From contig CAWGOE010000004.1 in NCBI GenBank assembly GCA_963824215.1, positions 372,001 through 436,000 of the forward strand: a stretch of DNA of 64,000 bases, written 5' to 3'. Both the position numbers and the translations under genes were made by a program. This stretch comes from VRUE01 sp963824215 (GTDB taxonomy: Bacteria; Actinomycetota; Thermoleophilia; Solirubrobacterales; 70-9). Positions 24,101 through 35,175 of the stretch are shown in pieces (the stretch's first letter is position 1; each line of letters begins with the position of its first letter). The notes beneath the pieces were generated by a model. That model had not been told where the DNA came from. It worked only from the letters and a program-made list of their open reading frames with translations, and did not search any database.

Positions 24101-27100
24101 GCCCGCTACCGCCATCGTCTGGGGTCTGTGGGAGCGAGAGAGCGGTATGACCTCCGAGCTCTCCGGGGCGGACCTGGCGCGGATGGGCAGGGCAGGCTTC
24201 GAGCCGATCTCCGATGCCCAGGGGGTCGAGCTCTTCGAGGCCGCCCTTGCCTCGACCGGGGCCCTCAGCCTCGCCCTTCCCCTGAACGCTTCCCGCCTGC
24301 GTTCGCTCGCCGGCGCGGGGATGCTGCCGCCGCTGCTCTCGTCGCTGGTCAGGGTGCCCGCTTCCCGCCGCACCCCCAAGGGCTCGCTCGCCGCGAGGCT
24401 CGCCTCGCTCTCACCGAAGGAACAGGAGAAGGCGACCCTCGAGCTGGTCCGCACTGAGGTCGCGGCGGTCCTCGGCCACGACTCCGGCGCCGCGATCGAC
24501 CCCGAGCGCGCCTTCAAAGAGACGGGCTTCGACTCGCTCGCTGCGGTCGAACTGAGGAACCGCCTGGTCGCGGCGACCGGGCTCGCCTTGCAGCCGACGC
24601 TGATCTTCGACTACCCGAGCCCGGAGCAGCTGGCGGACCACCTGAAGGATCAGGCGACCGGATCCAGCGCCGGCGTGATGGCTGCGGTACGCGCCCAGGC
24701 GACCGACGAGCCAATCGCGATCGTCGGCATGGCCTGCCGCTACCCCGGGGGCGTCGGCGATCCCGGGCAGCTCTGGGAGATGCTCTCCGGGGGGAGCGAC
24801 GGCATCTCGGAGTTCCCCGACGACCGCGGCTGGGACCTCGAGCGCCTCTATGACCCAGACCCGGACAACGCCGGCACGAGCTACACCAGGGAGGGGGGCT
24901 TCCTCGAGGACGCGACCGACTTCGACGCCGATTTCTTCGGCATCAGCCCCAAGGAGGCGTTGGCGATGGATCCCCAGCAGCGACTGTTGCTGGAGTCCTG
25001 TTGGCAGGCGCTCGAGGACGCCGGGATCGACCCCGAGTCGTTGGCGGGGACCCCCACCGGCGTTTTCGCCGGGGTGATGTACCACGACTACGGGATCGCG
25101 CTGGGCGGCGTTCCCGGTGAGATCGAGGGCTTGATGAGTACCGGCGTCGCCGGCAGCGTTGCCTCCGGTCGTGTCGCCTACGTCCTCGGCCTCGAGGGGC
25201 CGGCGATGACCGTCGACACCGCCTGCTCCTCATCTCTCGTGACTCTGCACCTGGCATCCCAGGCGCTGCGAGCGGGGGAGTGCGACCTCGCCCTGGCGGG
25301 GGGCGCCACCGTGCTCTCGACCCCAGGAGTCTTCGCCACGTTCTCCCGCCAGCGCGGCCTTGCCCCCGACGGCCGCTGCAAGCCCTTCGCCGAGGGGGCC
25401 GACGGCACCGGCTGGTCGGAGGGGGCCGGGATGCTCGTCCTCGAGCGGCTCTCGGAGGCGGAGCGCAAAGGCCACCCGGTCCTCGCGGTTCTGAAGGGCT
25501 CGGCCGTGAACCAGGACGGTGCATCGAACGGTCTCACCGCCCCCAACGGCCCCTCCCAGCAGCGGGTGATCCGCCAGGCGCTGGCGAACGCCCGCCTTGA
25601 GCCGTCTGACATCGACGCAGTCGAGGCGCACGGCACCGGCACCACCCTCGGCGACCCGATCGAGGCGGGGGCCCTGCTCGCCACCTACGGCCAGGAACGA
25701 GCGGAGGGCAAGCCCCTCTACCTGGGCTCGGTCAAGTCCAACATCGGCCACACCCAGGCGGCAGCGGGAGCGGCGGGTGTGATCAAGACGATTCTGGCGA
25801 TGCGCGAAGGACTCCTGCCGAAGTCCCTGCACGTCGACCGGCCCTCCTCCAAGGTCGACTGGTCGGCAGGGGAGATAGAGCTGCTCGAAGAAGCGGCGCC
25901 CTGGCCCAAGGAAGAGGGCCGACTCCGCCGTGCCGCCGTCTCCTCCTTCGGCATCTCGGGAACGAACGCGCACGTGATCCTCGAGGAGGCGCCCCCGGCG
26001 CTGGAGTCCGAGGCGGAGGGGGAGGGGAACCCCCTGCCGGCGATCCCCCTGGCGCTCTCGGCGAAATCGCCCGAGGCACTGCGCGCCCAAGCGAGACGTC
26101 TCACCTCCCACATCGAAGAGAACGAGCTCGACCCCACCGACGTCGCCTTCTCCCTCGTTGCCACCAGGGCCTCCCTCGCGGAGAGAGCGGTGGCGGTCGG
26201 CGCCGACGGCGCGGAACTGAGAGAAGCCCTCACCTCGCTGGCTCGGGGAGAGCAAAGCTCCTCAGTGGTTACCGGCACCGCGCGGGCCGCCCACGACCCA
26301 GTCTTCCTCTTCCCCGGACAGGGCTCCCAGTGGCAGGGGATGGCGCTCGAGCTCTACCGCGAATCGACATCCTTCAAGGAGCACATCGACGCCTGCGAGG
26401 GGGCCCTCTCCCGCTACGTCGAGTGGTCGCTGACCAAGGACGTCCTCGAAGCCAAAGACGAAGCCTGGATGGAGCGCCTGGACATGGTCCAGCCCTCCCT
26501 CTTCGCGCTGATGGTCTCCCTGGCGCGGCTCTGGGAAGAGCGGGGAGTAAAGCCTGCCGCGGTGGCCGGCCACTCCCAGGGAGAGATCGCCGCCGCCCAC
26601 ATCGCCGCCGCCCTCTCTCTCGATGACGCCGCCCTGATCGTCTCCCGCCGCTCCCAGGCGATGGTCAAGATCGCCGGCAAGGGGGGGATGCTCTCGGTCT
26701 CCCTGCCGGAGGCGAAGCTGGCCCCGATGCTGGAGCCCTACGAGGGTCGCCTCTCGATCGCGGCGATCAACGGTCCCTCCTCACTGGTCCTCTCCGGCGA
26801 TCCCGAGGCGCTCGAAGAGCTCAGAGAGAGCTGTGAGGCCGACGGCATCAGGGCAAAGCAGATCGCCGTCGACTACGCCGCCCACTCCTCCCAGATCGAT
26901 GCCCTCAAAGAAGAGCTCGAAGAGGCCTTTGCCCCGATCGAGCCCAGACAGGGCGAGATCCCCTTCCACTCGACCGTCACCGGCGAGCCGATCGACACCA
27001 CCTCCCTCGATCCCGCCTACTGGTACCGCAACCTGCGCGAGACCGTTCTCTTTGAGCCGGTACTGCGCTCGCTGATCGAGCAGGGGCAGAGGACCTTCAT

Positions 27101-30100
27101 CGAGATCGGCCCCCACCCGGTACTCGGCTTTGGCGCAAACGAAACCACCGATGCCCTCGGCGTCCCAGACGTGGCGATCTTGCACACCCTGCGCCGCGAG
27201 GAGGGCGGTGCCAAGCGCTTCACGCTCTCCCTCGCCCAGGCCCATGCCGCGGGCGCAAAGGTGAAGTGGCAGGCCTTCTTCAAGGACACGGGCGCCAAGC
27301 GCGTCCCCCTTCCCACCTACCCCTTCCAGCGCAAGCGCTACTGGCTGGAGGCCGGCCCCTCTGCAGGGGACGCAAGCGCGATCGGCCAGGAAGCGACCGA
27401 GCATCCGTTGCTCGGTGCGGCGATCGAGCTGCCCGAAGCCGAAGGGCTGCTGTTCACCGGTCGCATCTCACTTGCCACCCACCCATGGCTGGCCGACCAC
27501 GCGGTGGCGGGCACCGTCCTGCTCCCCGGCACGGCATTCCTCGAGTGCGCTCTGCAGGCGGGAAGGCGGCTCGGCGATGAGCAGATCGCCGAGCTTACGA
27601 TCGAGGCGCCATTGGCGATCCCCGAGCGGGGGGCAGTCGACCTACGGGTCAAGGTAGGTGAGCGCGAGGAGAGCGGCACCCGACTGCTGAAGATCTTCTC
27701 CCGCCCCGTGGCCTCGGAGAGCGAGCCAGGCGAAGAGGCGCCCTGGACCTTGCACGCGAGCGGGACGCTGAGCGAGGAGGCACCCGCCCCGCAGGATGGG
27801 CTGAACGCCTGGCCACCGCCGAACGCAGAGCCCCTGAGTACGGAGGGCTTCTATGAGTCCGTCGCCGAGCTCGGCTTCGAATATGGCCCCGTCTTCCAGG
27901 GTCTGACCAACGCCTACCGCGAAGAGGATCACCTCTACGCAGAGGTCACCCTCGCCCCGGAGCAGCGCTCAGAAGCCCAGCGCTACGCGATCCACCCGGC
28001 GCTCTCAGACGCCGCCCTGCACACCGCCCTTCTCGCTGCCACCAAGGCGGATGAGGAGGCCACCCTGCGCCTGCCCTTCAGCTGGCAGGGCGTATCGGTC
28101 CAGGTCCCGGGCGCACAGGCGATGCACGTGCGCCTCACTCCGGGTAGTGACGGAGACATCGCCCTGCTCTTCGCTGACGAGGCAGGGACGCCCCTCGCCC
28201 AGGTCACCTCCCTGGCCAGCAGGGAGATCTCAAAAGACCAGCTGGCCGCAGTCCGCCTCGCGGCGCAATCAGATCTGCTTGGCATCGCCTGGCAGAAGGT
28301 GACGCTGACCCCTGCCGAGGAGCAGGGCGAGACCGTCGTACACGAGCTGGCTCTCGTCGAGGACACCGACCCCGCCTCCGCGGCGCTCACCGCAAGCGAA
28401 GAGACCCTCGCCCTGATCCAGGGCTGGCTGGCAGACGAGCACCCGCCAGGCGATCGCCTTGCCCTGCTCACCAGGGGAGCAGTGGCGGCAACAGAGGCGG
28501 AGGGCGCAGACCCCGTGGCGGCATCGGTCTGGGGCCTGGTGCGCTCGGCCCAATCAGAGCACCCCGGCAGCTTCCTCTTGATCGACAGCGACGGGAGCGA
28601 GGCGTCGAATACCGCGCTCGAGGACGTCCTCAAATCAGAAGAGCCCCAGATCGCCCTGCGCGAAGGCGAGGCGCTGGTGCCGCGAGCAAAGCGGCTACCC
28701 GCTCCCGAAGGGGTCGACTTCCCGGTCGACCCCGAGCGCACCGTCCTGATCACCGGCGGCCTCGGAGGCATCGGCAGGACCCTCGCCATCCATCTGGCAA
28801 AGGAGCGCGATGCCCGCCACCTGCTCCTGGTCAGCAGAAGCGGCAATAAAGCCAAGGGGGCAAAAGAGCTGATCGAGGAGCTGGCCGGACTGGGAGCGCA
28901 GGCAGAGGTCGCCGGCTGCGACGTCTCCGACGCCGGGCAGCTCAGGGAGCTACTCGCGGGCATTCCCGAGGACAGGCCCCTGGGAGCCGTGATCCACGCC
29001 GCCGGAGTCCTCTCCGACTCCACCGTCGCCCAGATGGACAAAGAGCAGCTCGCACCCGTCTTCGCTCCCAAGGTAAGCGCCGCCTGGCACCTGCACGAGC
29101 TGACCAAGGACCGAGGGCTCTCGGCCTTCGTCCTCTTTTCCTCGCTCGCCGGCACGATCGGCGGCCCAGGCCAGGCCAACTATGCCGCCGCCAACTGCTT
29201 CCTCGACGCCCTCGCCCAGAGCAGGGAAGCGCAGGGCCTGCCCGCGACCTCGATCGCCTGGGGTCTGTGGGAGCAGGAGAGCGGCATGACTGCCGAGCTG
29301 GGAGACGCGGACCTGGCGCGGATGAAGCGAGCCGGCTTCGAAGCGATAACCGACGCCCAGGGCGCGGCGCTCTTCGAGGCCGCCATCTCCTCCCCCGAGC
29401 CGCTCTGCCTTGCCGCCCCGATGAACACCGCCCGCCTGCGCTCACTCGCAACCGCCGGAACCCTGCCGCCACTGCTCAGCTCCCTGGTCAGGGTCCCCGC
29501 CGCCCGCCGCACCCCGAAGGGCTCGCTGGCGGCAAGGCTCGCCTCGCTCTCATCAGAGGAGCAGACAAAGACAACTCTCGAGCTGGTCAGCGCAGAGGTC
29601 GCCGCGGTCCTCGGCCACGACTCCGCCGCCCAGATCGACCCCGAGCGCGCCTTCAAGGAGATGGGCTTCGACTCGCTCGCAGCTGTTGAGCTACGCAACC
29701 GCCTCGTCGCCGCCACCGGCCTCACCCTGCAGCCGACTCTCGTCTTCGACTACCCCAACCCGGCGTCCGTCGCCGAGCACCTGAGGGAGGAGGCGACGGC
29801 CCCTGGCGCTGGAGCGAGCCTCACCGTCCGCGCCCAGGCCAGCGATGAGCCAATCGCGATCGTTGGCATGGCCTGTCGCTACCCGGGGGGCGTCGGCGAT
29901 CCCGGGCAGTTCTGGGCGATGCTCTCCGAGGGTAAGGACGGCGTCTCGGAGTTCCCCAACGACCGCGGTTGGGACCTCGAGCGCCTCTATGACCCAGACC
30001 CAGAGGCCCCGGGCACGAGCTATGCCAAAGACGGCGGCTTCCTCGCCGACGCGGCCGACTTCGATGCCGAGTTCTTCAGCATCAGCCCCAGGGAGGCGCT

Positions 30101-33100
30101 GGCGATGGACCCCCAGCAGCGCTTGCTGCTCGAATCCTCCTGGGAAGCGCTCGAAGACGCCGGCATCGATCCGGGCTCCCTCGCCGGCTCGGCGACCGGG
30201 GTCTTCGCGGGGGTGATGTACCAGGACTACGGCAGCCGTATGACCAGCGTCGACGAGAGCCTCGAGGGCTATTTCGCCACCGGCATGTCGAACAGCGTCG
30301 CCTCGGGTCGCATCTCCTACGCCCTCGGCCTCGAGGGGCCGGCGATGACGGTCGACACCGCCTGCTCATCCTCGCTTGTGACGCTGCACCTGGCAGCGCA
30401 GGCGCTGCGAGGCGGAGAGTGCGACCTCTCTCTCGCCGGCGGCGCGACCGTGCTCTCGACCACCGGCCTGTTCACCGAGTTCTCGCGCCAGCGCAATCTC
30501 GCCCCCGACGGCCGCTGCAAGCCCTTCGCCGAGGCGGCGGACGGGATAGGCGGCTCGGAGGGGGCCGGGATGCTCGTCCTCGAGCGCCTTTCGGAGGCGG
30601 AGCGAAAAGGTCACCCGATCCTCGCGGTTCTGAAAGGCTCGGCGGTGAACCAGGACGGCGCCTCGAACGGCCTCACCGCACCCAACGGGCCCTCCCAGCA
30701 GCGCGTGATCCGCCAGGCGCTGGCAAACGCCAGGCTCGAGCCCAAGGACATCGACGCGGTCGAGGCGCACGGCACCGGCACCACCCTCGGCGACCCGATC
30801 GAGGCGGGAGCGCTGCTAGCCACCTACGGACAGGAGCGACCCGAGGGCAAGCCCCTCTACCTCGGCTCGGTCAAGTCCAACATCGGCCATACCCAGGCGG
30901 CGGCGGGAGCGGCAGGGGTGATCAAGACCGTGCTGGCGATGCGCGAAGGGCTCCTGCCGAAATCCCTGCATGTCGATCGCCCCTCCTCCAAAGTCGACTG
31001 GACGGCGGGGGAGATCGAGCTGCTGGCCGACTCGGCGCCCTGGCCCAAGGAAGAGGGCCGACTGCGCCGCGCAGCCGTCTCCTCCTTCGGCATCAGCGGC
31101 ACCAACGCCCACGTGATCCTCGAGGAGGCGCCCGAGGTCTCTGAACCTGAGTCCGAGCAAGAGCGAAAGCCCCTGCCGGCGATCCCGGTGGCGCTCTCGG
31201 CCAAATCGCCCGAGGCCCTGCGCGCCCAAGCGGAGCGCCTCGCATCCCACCTAGAGGAAAACGAGCTCGACCCCACCGACGTCGCCTACTCCCTCCTCGC
31301 CACCCGCTCCACCTTCACCGAGCGAGCGGTCGCGATCGGCAGCGACGCCAAGGAGCTGAATGAGGCCCTAACCGCCCTGGCCAACGACAAGCCTTCATCG
31401 AACCTCATCACCGCAAGCGCAAAGACCGGCCGTCTCGCCTACCTCTTCACCGGCCAGGGCTCTCAAAGGGTTGGCATGGGCAAGGAGCTCTACGACTCAG
31501 ATGCCACCTACAAAAAAGCCTTCGACGCCGCCTGCGAGGCAGCGGGGGGAGGGGTCGAGGAGCCGCTCAAAGACATCGTCCTCGGCACCCACCCCAAAGC
31601 AAAAGAGCTGCTCGCCAACACCGCCTACGCCCAACCGGCCCTCTTCGCAACCGAGGTGGCGCTCTACCGCTTGCTCGAGTCAAAGGGCCTTGAGCCAGAG
31701 CTGCTCGCCGGTCACTCCGTAGGTGAGATCGCCGCAGCCCACATCTCAGGCGTGCTCTCCCTAGAGGACGCAGGAGCGCTGATCGTAGCCAGGGGCGCCC
31801 TGATGGGCGCCCTGCCAAAGGGCGGAGCGATGCTCGCAGTGGCAACCACCGAGCAAGAGGCGCTCGCCTCGATCGAGGGCAAAGAGCAGGAGGTATCGCT
31901 GGCGGCGATCAACGGACCCGAGGCGATCGTCCTCTCAGGCAAAGAAGAGCCAATCGCAGAGCTCGAGGCCCATTGGAAGGACAAGGGAGCAAAGACCAAG
32001 CGACTCGACGTCTCCCACGCCTTCCACTCGCCGCTGATGGAGCCGATGCTCAAAGACTTCGAAGAGACGATCGCAAAGCTCGACTTCAAAGCCCCCCAGA
32101 TCCCGATCGTCTCCAACCTGAGCGGCGAGCTGCTCACCGAGGGGCAGGCAACCGACCCCGCCTACTGGGTCTCCCACGTGCGCGAGCCTGTCCGCTTCGC
32201 CGAGGGCATCGCTGCGCTTGCCGCGCAGGGCGCAACGGCTTTCCTGGAGATCGGGCCAGACCCCGTCCTCAGCGCCCTCGGACCCGCCTGCCTGCCCGAA
32301 GGACAAGAGGCCGCATTCATCCCAACCCTGCGCGGGGATCGCTCCGAGGACGTGGCGGTGGTCAGGTCCCTCGCCGCCGCACACGCCGCAGGCGCAAAGC
32401 TCAACTGGGCCAGCTTCTTCAAAGACACCGGCGCAAAGCGCGTCCCCCTGCCCACCTACCCCTTCCAGCGCAAGCGCTACTGGCTGGAGGGCAAGGCTGG
32501 GGCCGGCGATCTCTCCGCCGCGGGACTCTCTGACACCGAGCACCCGCTGCTCGGAGCGGCGATCTCCTCTCCGGAAGGCGACGGTCTCGCCCTCAGCGGC
32601 GCGATCTCGCTCGCCACTCACCCCTGGCTGGCGGATCACGCCGTGGCGGGCACCGTGCTCCTACCGGGAACTGCATTCCTCGAGTGCGCCCTCTGCGCCG
32701 CCGAGCGCTGCGGGGCGAGGGAGGTCAAGGAGCTGACCCTCGAGGCGCCGCTGGCGATCCCAGGGCAGGGCTCGGTCGCCCTGCGGGTCTCGGTCTCAGC
32801 TCCCCAGGAAGCGGAGTGGGAGATCTCGATCCACTCCAGGCCCGCAGGGGACCCAGATGCCCAGTGGACCCGGCACGCGAGCGGGACCCTCTCCCAGGCG
32901 CAAACCCCCGCGCCCGAGGGGCTCATCGCTTGGCCGCCACAGGATGCAGAGCAGATCGAGCTCGCCGGCTTCTATGGGCGCATCGCCGACCTCGGCTTCG
33001 AATACGGCCCGGCCTTCCAGGGACTGACCAACGCATACAAGGACGGCGACCACGTCTACGCCGAGGTCTCCTTGGCCGAGGAGCAGCGATCCGAAGCAGA

Positions 33101-35175
33101 GCACTTCGCGGTTCACCCGGCGCTGAGCGATTCGGCCCTGCACGCCGGCATCCTCACCGCCCTCGAGAAAGACGATGGAGACGCCAGCCTGCGCCTGCCG
33201 TTCAATTGGCGGGGCGTATCGGTCCAGGCCCCGGGCGCGCAGGTGATGCGCGTGCGCCTCAGCGCCAGCCCAGAAGGTGAGCTCTCGCTGCTCTTCGCCG
33301 ACGAAGCTGGCAACCCGATCGCCCAGGTCTCCTCTCTTGGCAGCCGCGAGATCTCCCCCGCGCAGCTGGCGGCGGCGGGCCAAAGGGCAAAGAGCGGCCT
33401 GCTGGAGGTCGCCTGGCAAAAGGCGACGCTCGCCCCGGCCGAACAGCAGGGCGAGTCCGTCGTCCACGAGCTGGCGCTGCCCGAGGCCGATGACCCCGCC
33501 CAAGCAGCGCTAACCGCAAGCGAAGAGACCCTCGCCCTGATCCAGAGGTGGCTGGCGGACGAGCACCCCCCAGGTGAGCGCCTCGCCCTGCTCACCAAGG
33601 GAGCGGTGGCTGTCACCGAGACCGAGAGCCCAGACCCTGTGGCCGCCTCGACCTGGGGCCTGGTGCGCTCGGCCCAGTCAGAGCACCCCGGCAGCTTCGT
33701 TCTGATCGACAGCGACGACAGCGAGGCATCCCAAGAGGCGCTGAACGAGGTATTGGAATCGGAAGAGCCCCAAGTCGCCCTGCGCGATGGAGAGGCGCTG
33801 GTCCCGAGGGCAAGGCGGCTGCCCGCTCCCGATGACACCGACTTCCCGATCGACCCCGAGCGCACCGTTCTGATCACCGGCGGCCTCTCGGGCCTCGGCG
33901 CCCTCTTCGCCACCCACCTGGCAAAGACCCACGGCGCCAAGCACCTGCTGCTGGTCAGCAGAAGCGGCAAGAAGGCAAAGGGAGCAAAGGAGCTGGTGGC
34001 AGAGCTGGCCGAGCTGGGAGCAGAGGCGGAGATCGCCGCCTGCGACGTCTCTGACCCAGAGCAGCTTCAGGAGCTGCTTGCCGGAAGCTCGAAAGAGCGC
34101 CCGCTGGGCGCGGTGATCCACGCCGCCGGGGTCCTCTCCGACTCCACCGTCGCCCAGATGGACAAGGAGCAGCTGCCGCCCGTCTTCGCCCCCAAGGCAA
34201 GCGCGGCCTGGAACCTGCACGAGCTGACCAGAGACCAAGAGCTCTCAGCCTTCGTCCTCTTCTCCTCTGTCGCCGGAACCCTGGGCGGCCCAGGGCAGGC
34301 CAACTACGCGGCAGCCAACTGCTTCCTCGACGCCCTTGCTCAAAAGAGAGAAGTCGAAGGCCTGCCGGCGACCTCGATCGCCTGGGGTCTGTGGGAGCAG
34401 GAGGGAGGCATGACTTCCGAGCTTCTCAGAGGCCGACCTGGCGCGGATGCGCCGCGGGGGAATCGAGCCGATCGCAGAAGAGCAGGGCGCCGAGCTTTTC
34501 GACGCCGCGTTGCAAAGCAGGACGCCCACCTCTGTCGCCGCCCCGATGAACACCGCCCGCCTGCGCTCACTCGCAACCGCCGGAACCCTGCCGCCACTGC
34601 TCAGCTCCCTGGTCAGGGTCCCCGCCGCCCGCCGCACCCCGAAGGGCTCGCTGGCGGCAAGGCTCGCCTCGCTCTCATCAGAGGAGCAGACAAAGACAAC
34701 TCTCGAGCTGGTCAGCGCAGAGGTCGCCGCGGTCCTCGGCCACGACTCCGCCGCCCAGATCGACCCCGAGCGCGCCTTCAAGGAGATGGGCTTCGACTCG
34801 CTCGCAGCTGTTGAGCTACGCAACCGCCTCGTCGCCGCCACCGGCCTCACCCTGCAGCCGACTCTCGTCTTCGACTACCCCAACCCGGCGTCCGTCGCCG
34901 AGCACCTGAGGGAGGAGGCGACGGCGTCCGGAAATGGGCACGGCCCGCTGGAGTCGGGAGAGCGCGAGGTGCGCGAAGCCCTGGCGTCGATTCCGCTTTC
35001 GGATCTGAGGAAAACTGGCCTGCTCGATCAACTTTTGCGCCTGGCCGACTCCGATGAAAGCGTGGATCCCGAGGCGGTGGAGGAGAGCGAGTCGATCGAC
35101 GAGATGGATCTCGACGACCTGATCCGCAGGAGCACCGAGGGCGCGATGGGAGACCAGGGAGGAGGTGACGACTGA
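9177..35175 (+). CDS. Modular type I PKS subunit 2, five KS-AT-DH-KR-ACP modules (one frameshift)
   Basis: The start is ATG 9177 (MSNEAKLREYLKRATADL), overlapping the stop of subunit 1, with AGGAG 11 nt upstream; the open frame before it is only a shadow. Residues 1-32 form a coiled-coil N-terminal docking helix of the LREYLKR type, matching the end of subunit 1. Five modules follow, with KS cysteines near residues 210, 1920, 3638, 5350 and 7063. At 34423-34424 an extra T, absent from two otherwise identical copies of this DNA, shifts the frame, which would truncate the protein inside the last KR-ACP linker. Without it the protein is about 8,665 aa. The tail (ASIPLSDLRKTGLLDQLL and IDEMDLDDLIRR) is a classical class 1a C-terminal docking domain for subunit 3. 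A rare TTA Leu codon lies at 21222-21224. GGAGGT near the end serves the next gene. Confidence 0.93.
9276..14390 (+). other. PKS module 3: KS-AT-DH-KR-ACP, malonyl, double bond
   Basis: KS 9276-10560 (Cys 9804-9806); its first half is divergent (FFGIGEHEARLMD where siblings have FFGISPREALAMD). AT 10881-11930: Ser 11157-11159, HAFH 11457-11468. DH from 11979: His 12078-12080, Asp 12573-12575. KR about 12830-14020: GGLSGLG, LSD, Tyr 13755-13757. ACP Ser 14247-14249. From the KS tail into the DH it is nearly base-for-base identical to module 1. Confidence 0.88.
10534..12311 (+). repeat. Repeat R1, copy b (module 3 KS tail-AT-DH)
   Basis: Second copy of R1. Identity stops inside the DH, at the codon after PDAPW. 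Confidence 0.9.
14421..19560 (+). other. PKS module 4: KS-AT-DH-KR-ACP, malonyl; atypical KR and ACP
   Basis: KS 14421-15690 (Cys 14934-14936). AT 16011-17060: Ser 16287-16289, HAFH 16587-16598. DH: His 17208-17210, Asp 17724-17726 (DAALQ). KR about 17980-19190 keeps Lys, Ser and Tyr (SYSAAN, 18903-18905), but the LxD position reads TFDPETSD, so stereotype is uncertain. ACP about 19290-19510 reads GFASISALELR: the carrier Ser (19398-19400) is kept but the preceding Asp is Ala. The KR-ACP segment (about 17940-19560) is unlike all other modules. Confidence 0.85.
19572..24690 (+). other. PKS module 5: KS-AT-DH-KR-ACP, malonyl; KR lacks catalytic Ser
   Basis: KS 19572-20850 (Cys 20088-20090). 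AT 21165-22220: Ser 21441-21443, HAFH 21741-21752. DH: His 22362-22364, Asp 22866-22868. KR about 23110-24310 has GGVSGLG, LSD and Tyr 24042-24044. The residue 13 before Tyr, Ser in every other module, is Ala (codon gcg 24003-24005, FSAIAG). ACP GFDSL Ser 24534-24536. Reduction here may be weak or absent. Confidence 0.86.
24708..29840 (+). other. PKS module 6: KS-AT-DH-KR-ACP, methylmalonyl, alpha-methyl double bond
   Basis: KS 24708-25985 (Cys 25224-25226). AT 26295-27345 has FPGQGSQWQGM, GHSQGE (Ser 26574-26576) and YAAH (26874-26885), close to the YASH pattern of methylmalonyl-CoA ATs. DH: His 27498-27500, Asp 28008-28010. KR: GGLGGIG, LSD, Tyr 29181-29183. ACP Ser 29673-29675. All catalytic residues present, so a methyl-branched alkene is predicted. 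Confidence 0.87.
26286..27329 (+). repeat. Repeat R3, copy a (module 6 AT)
   Basis: 1,044 bp matching 36855-37898 at offset 10569. It starts just before DPVFLFPGQGSQ and ends at TYPFQ, which are the edges of the AT. The KS-AT linkers before it differ. Confidence 0.9.
33188..34925 (+). repeat. Repeat R2, copy a (module 7 DH end-KR-ACP)
   Basis: Matches 43751-45487 apart from the extra T at 34423. Identity to module 8 starts at the position equivalent to 38721 (33291). Confidence 0.9.
34421..34428 (+). other. Frameshift: extra T in module 7 KR-ACP linker
   Basis: This copy reads gagcttctcagagg, while the copies in modules 8 and 9 read gagctctcagagg. The alignment offset to module 8 changes from 5430 before this point to 5429 after it, which proves a one-base insertion. 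The rest of the 1.7 kb block matches. Confidence 0.9.

Larger units (their letters stand above)
29847..35172 (+). other. PKS module 7: KS-AT-DH-KR-ACP, malonyl, double bond; C-terminal docking
   Basis: KS 29847-31120 (Cys 30363-30365). AT 31440-32490: Ser 31716-31718, HAFH 32016-32027. DH: His 32637-32639, Asp 33129-33131. KR about 33380-34410: GGLSGLG, LSD, Tyr 34305-34307. The frame breaks at 34423. ACP Ser 34798-34800 is in the shifted frame. A docking domain fills about 34926-35172. Confidence 0.86.
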
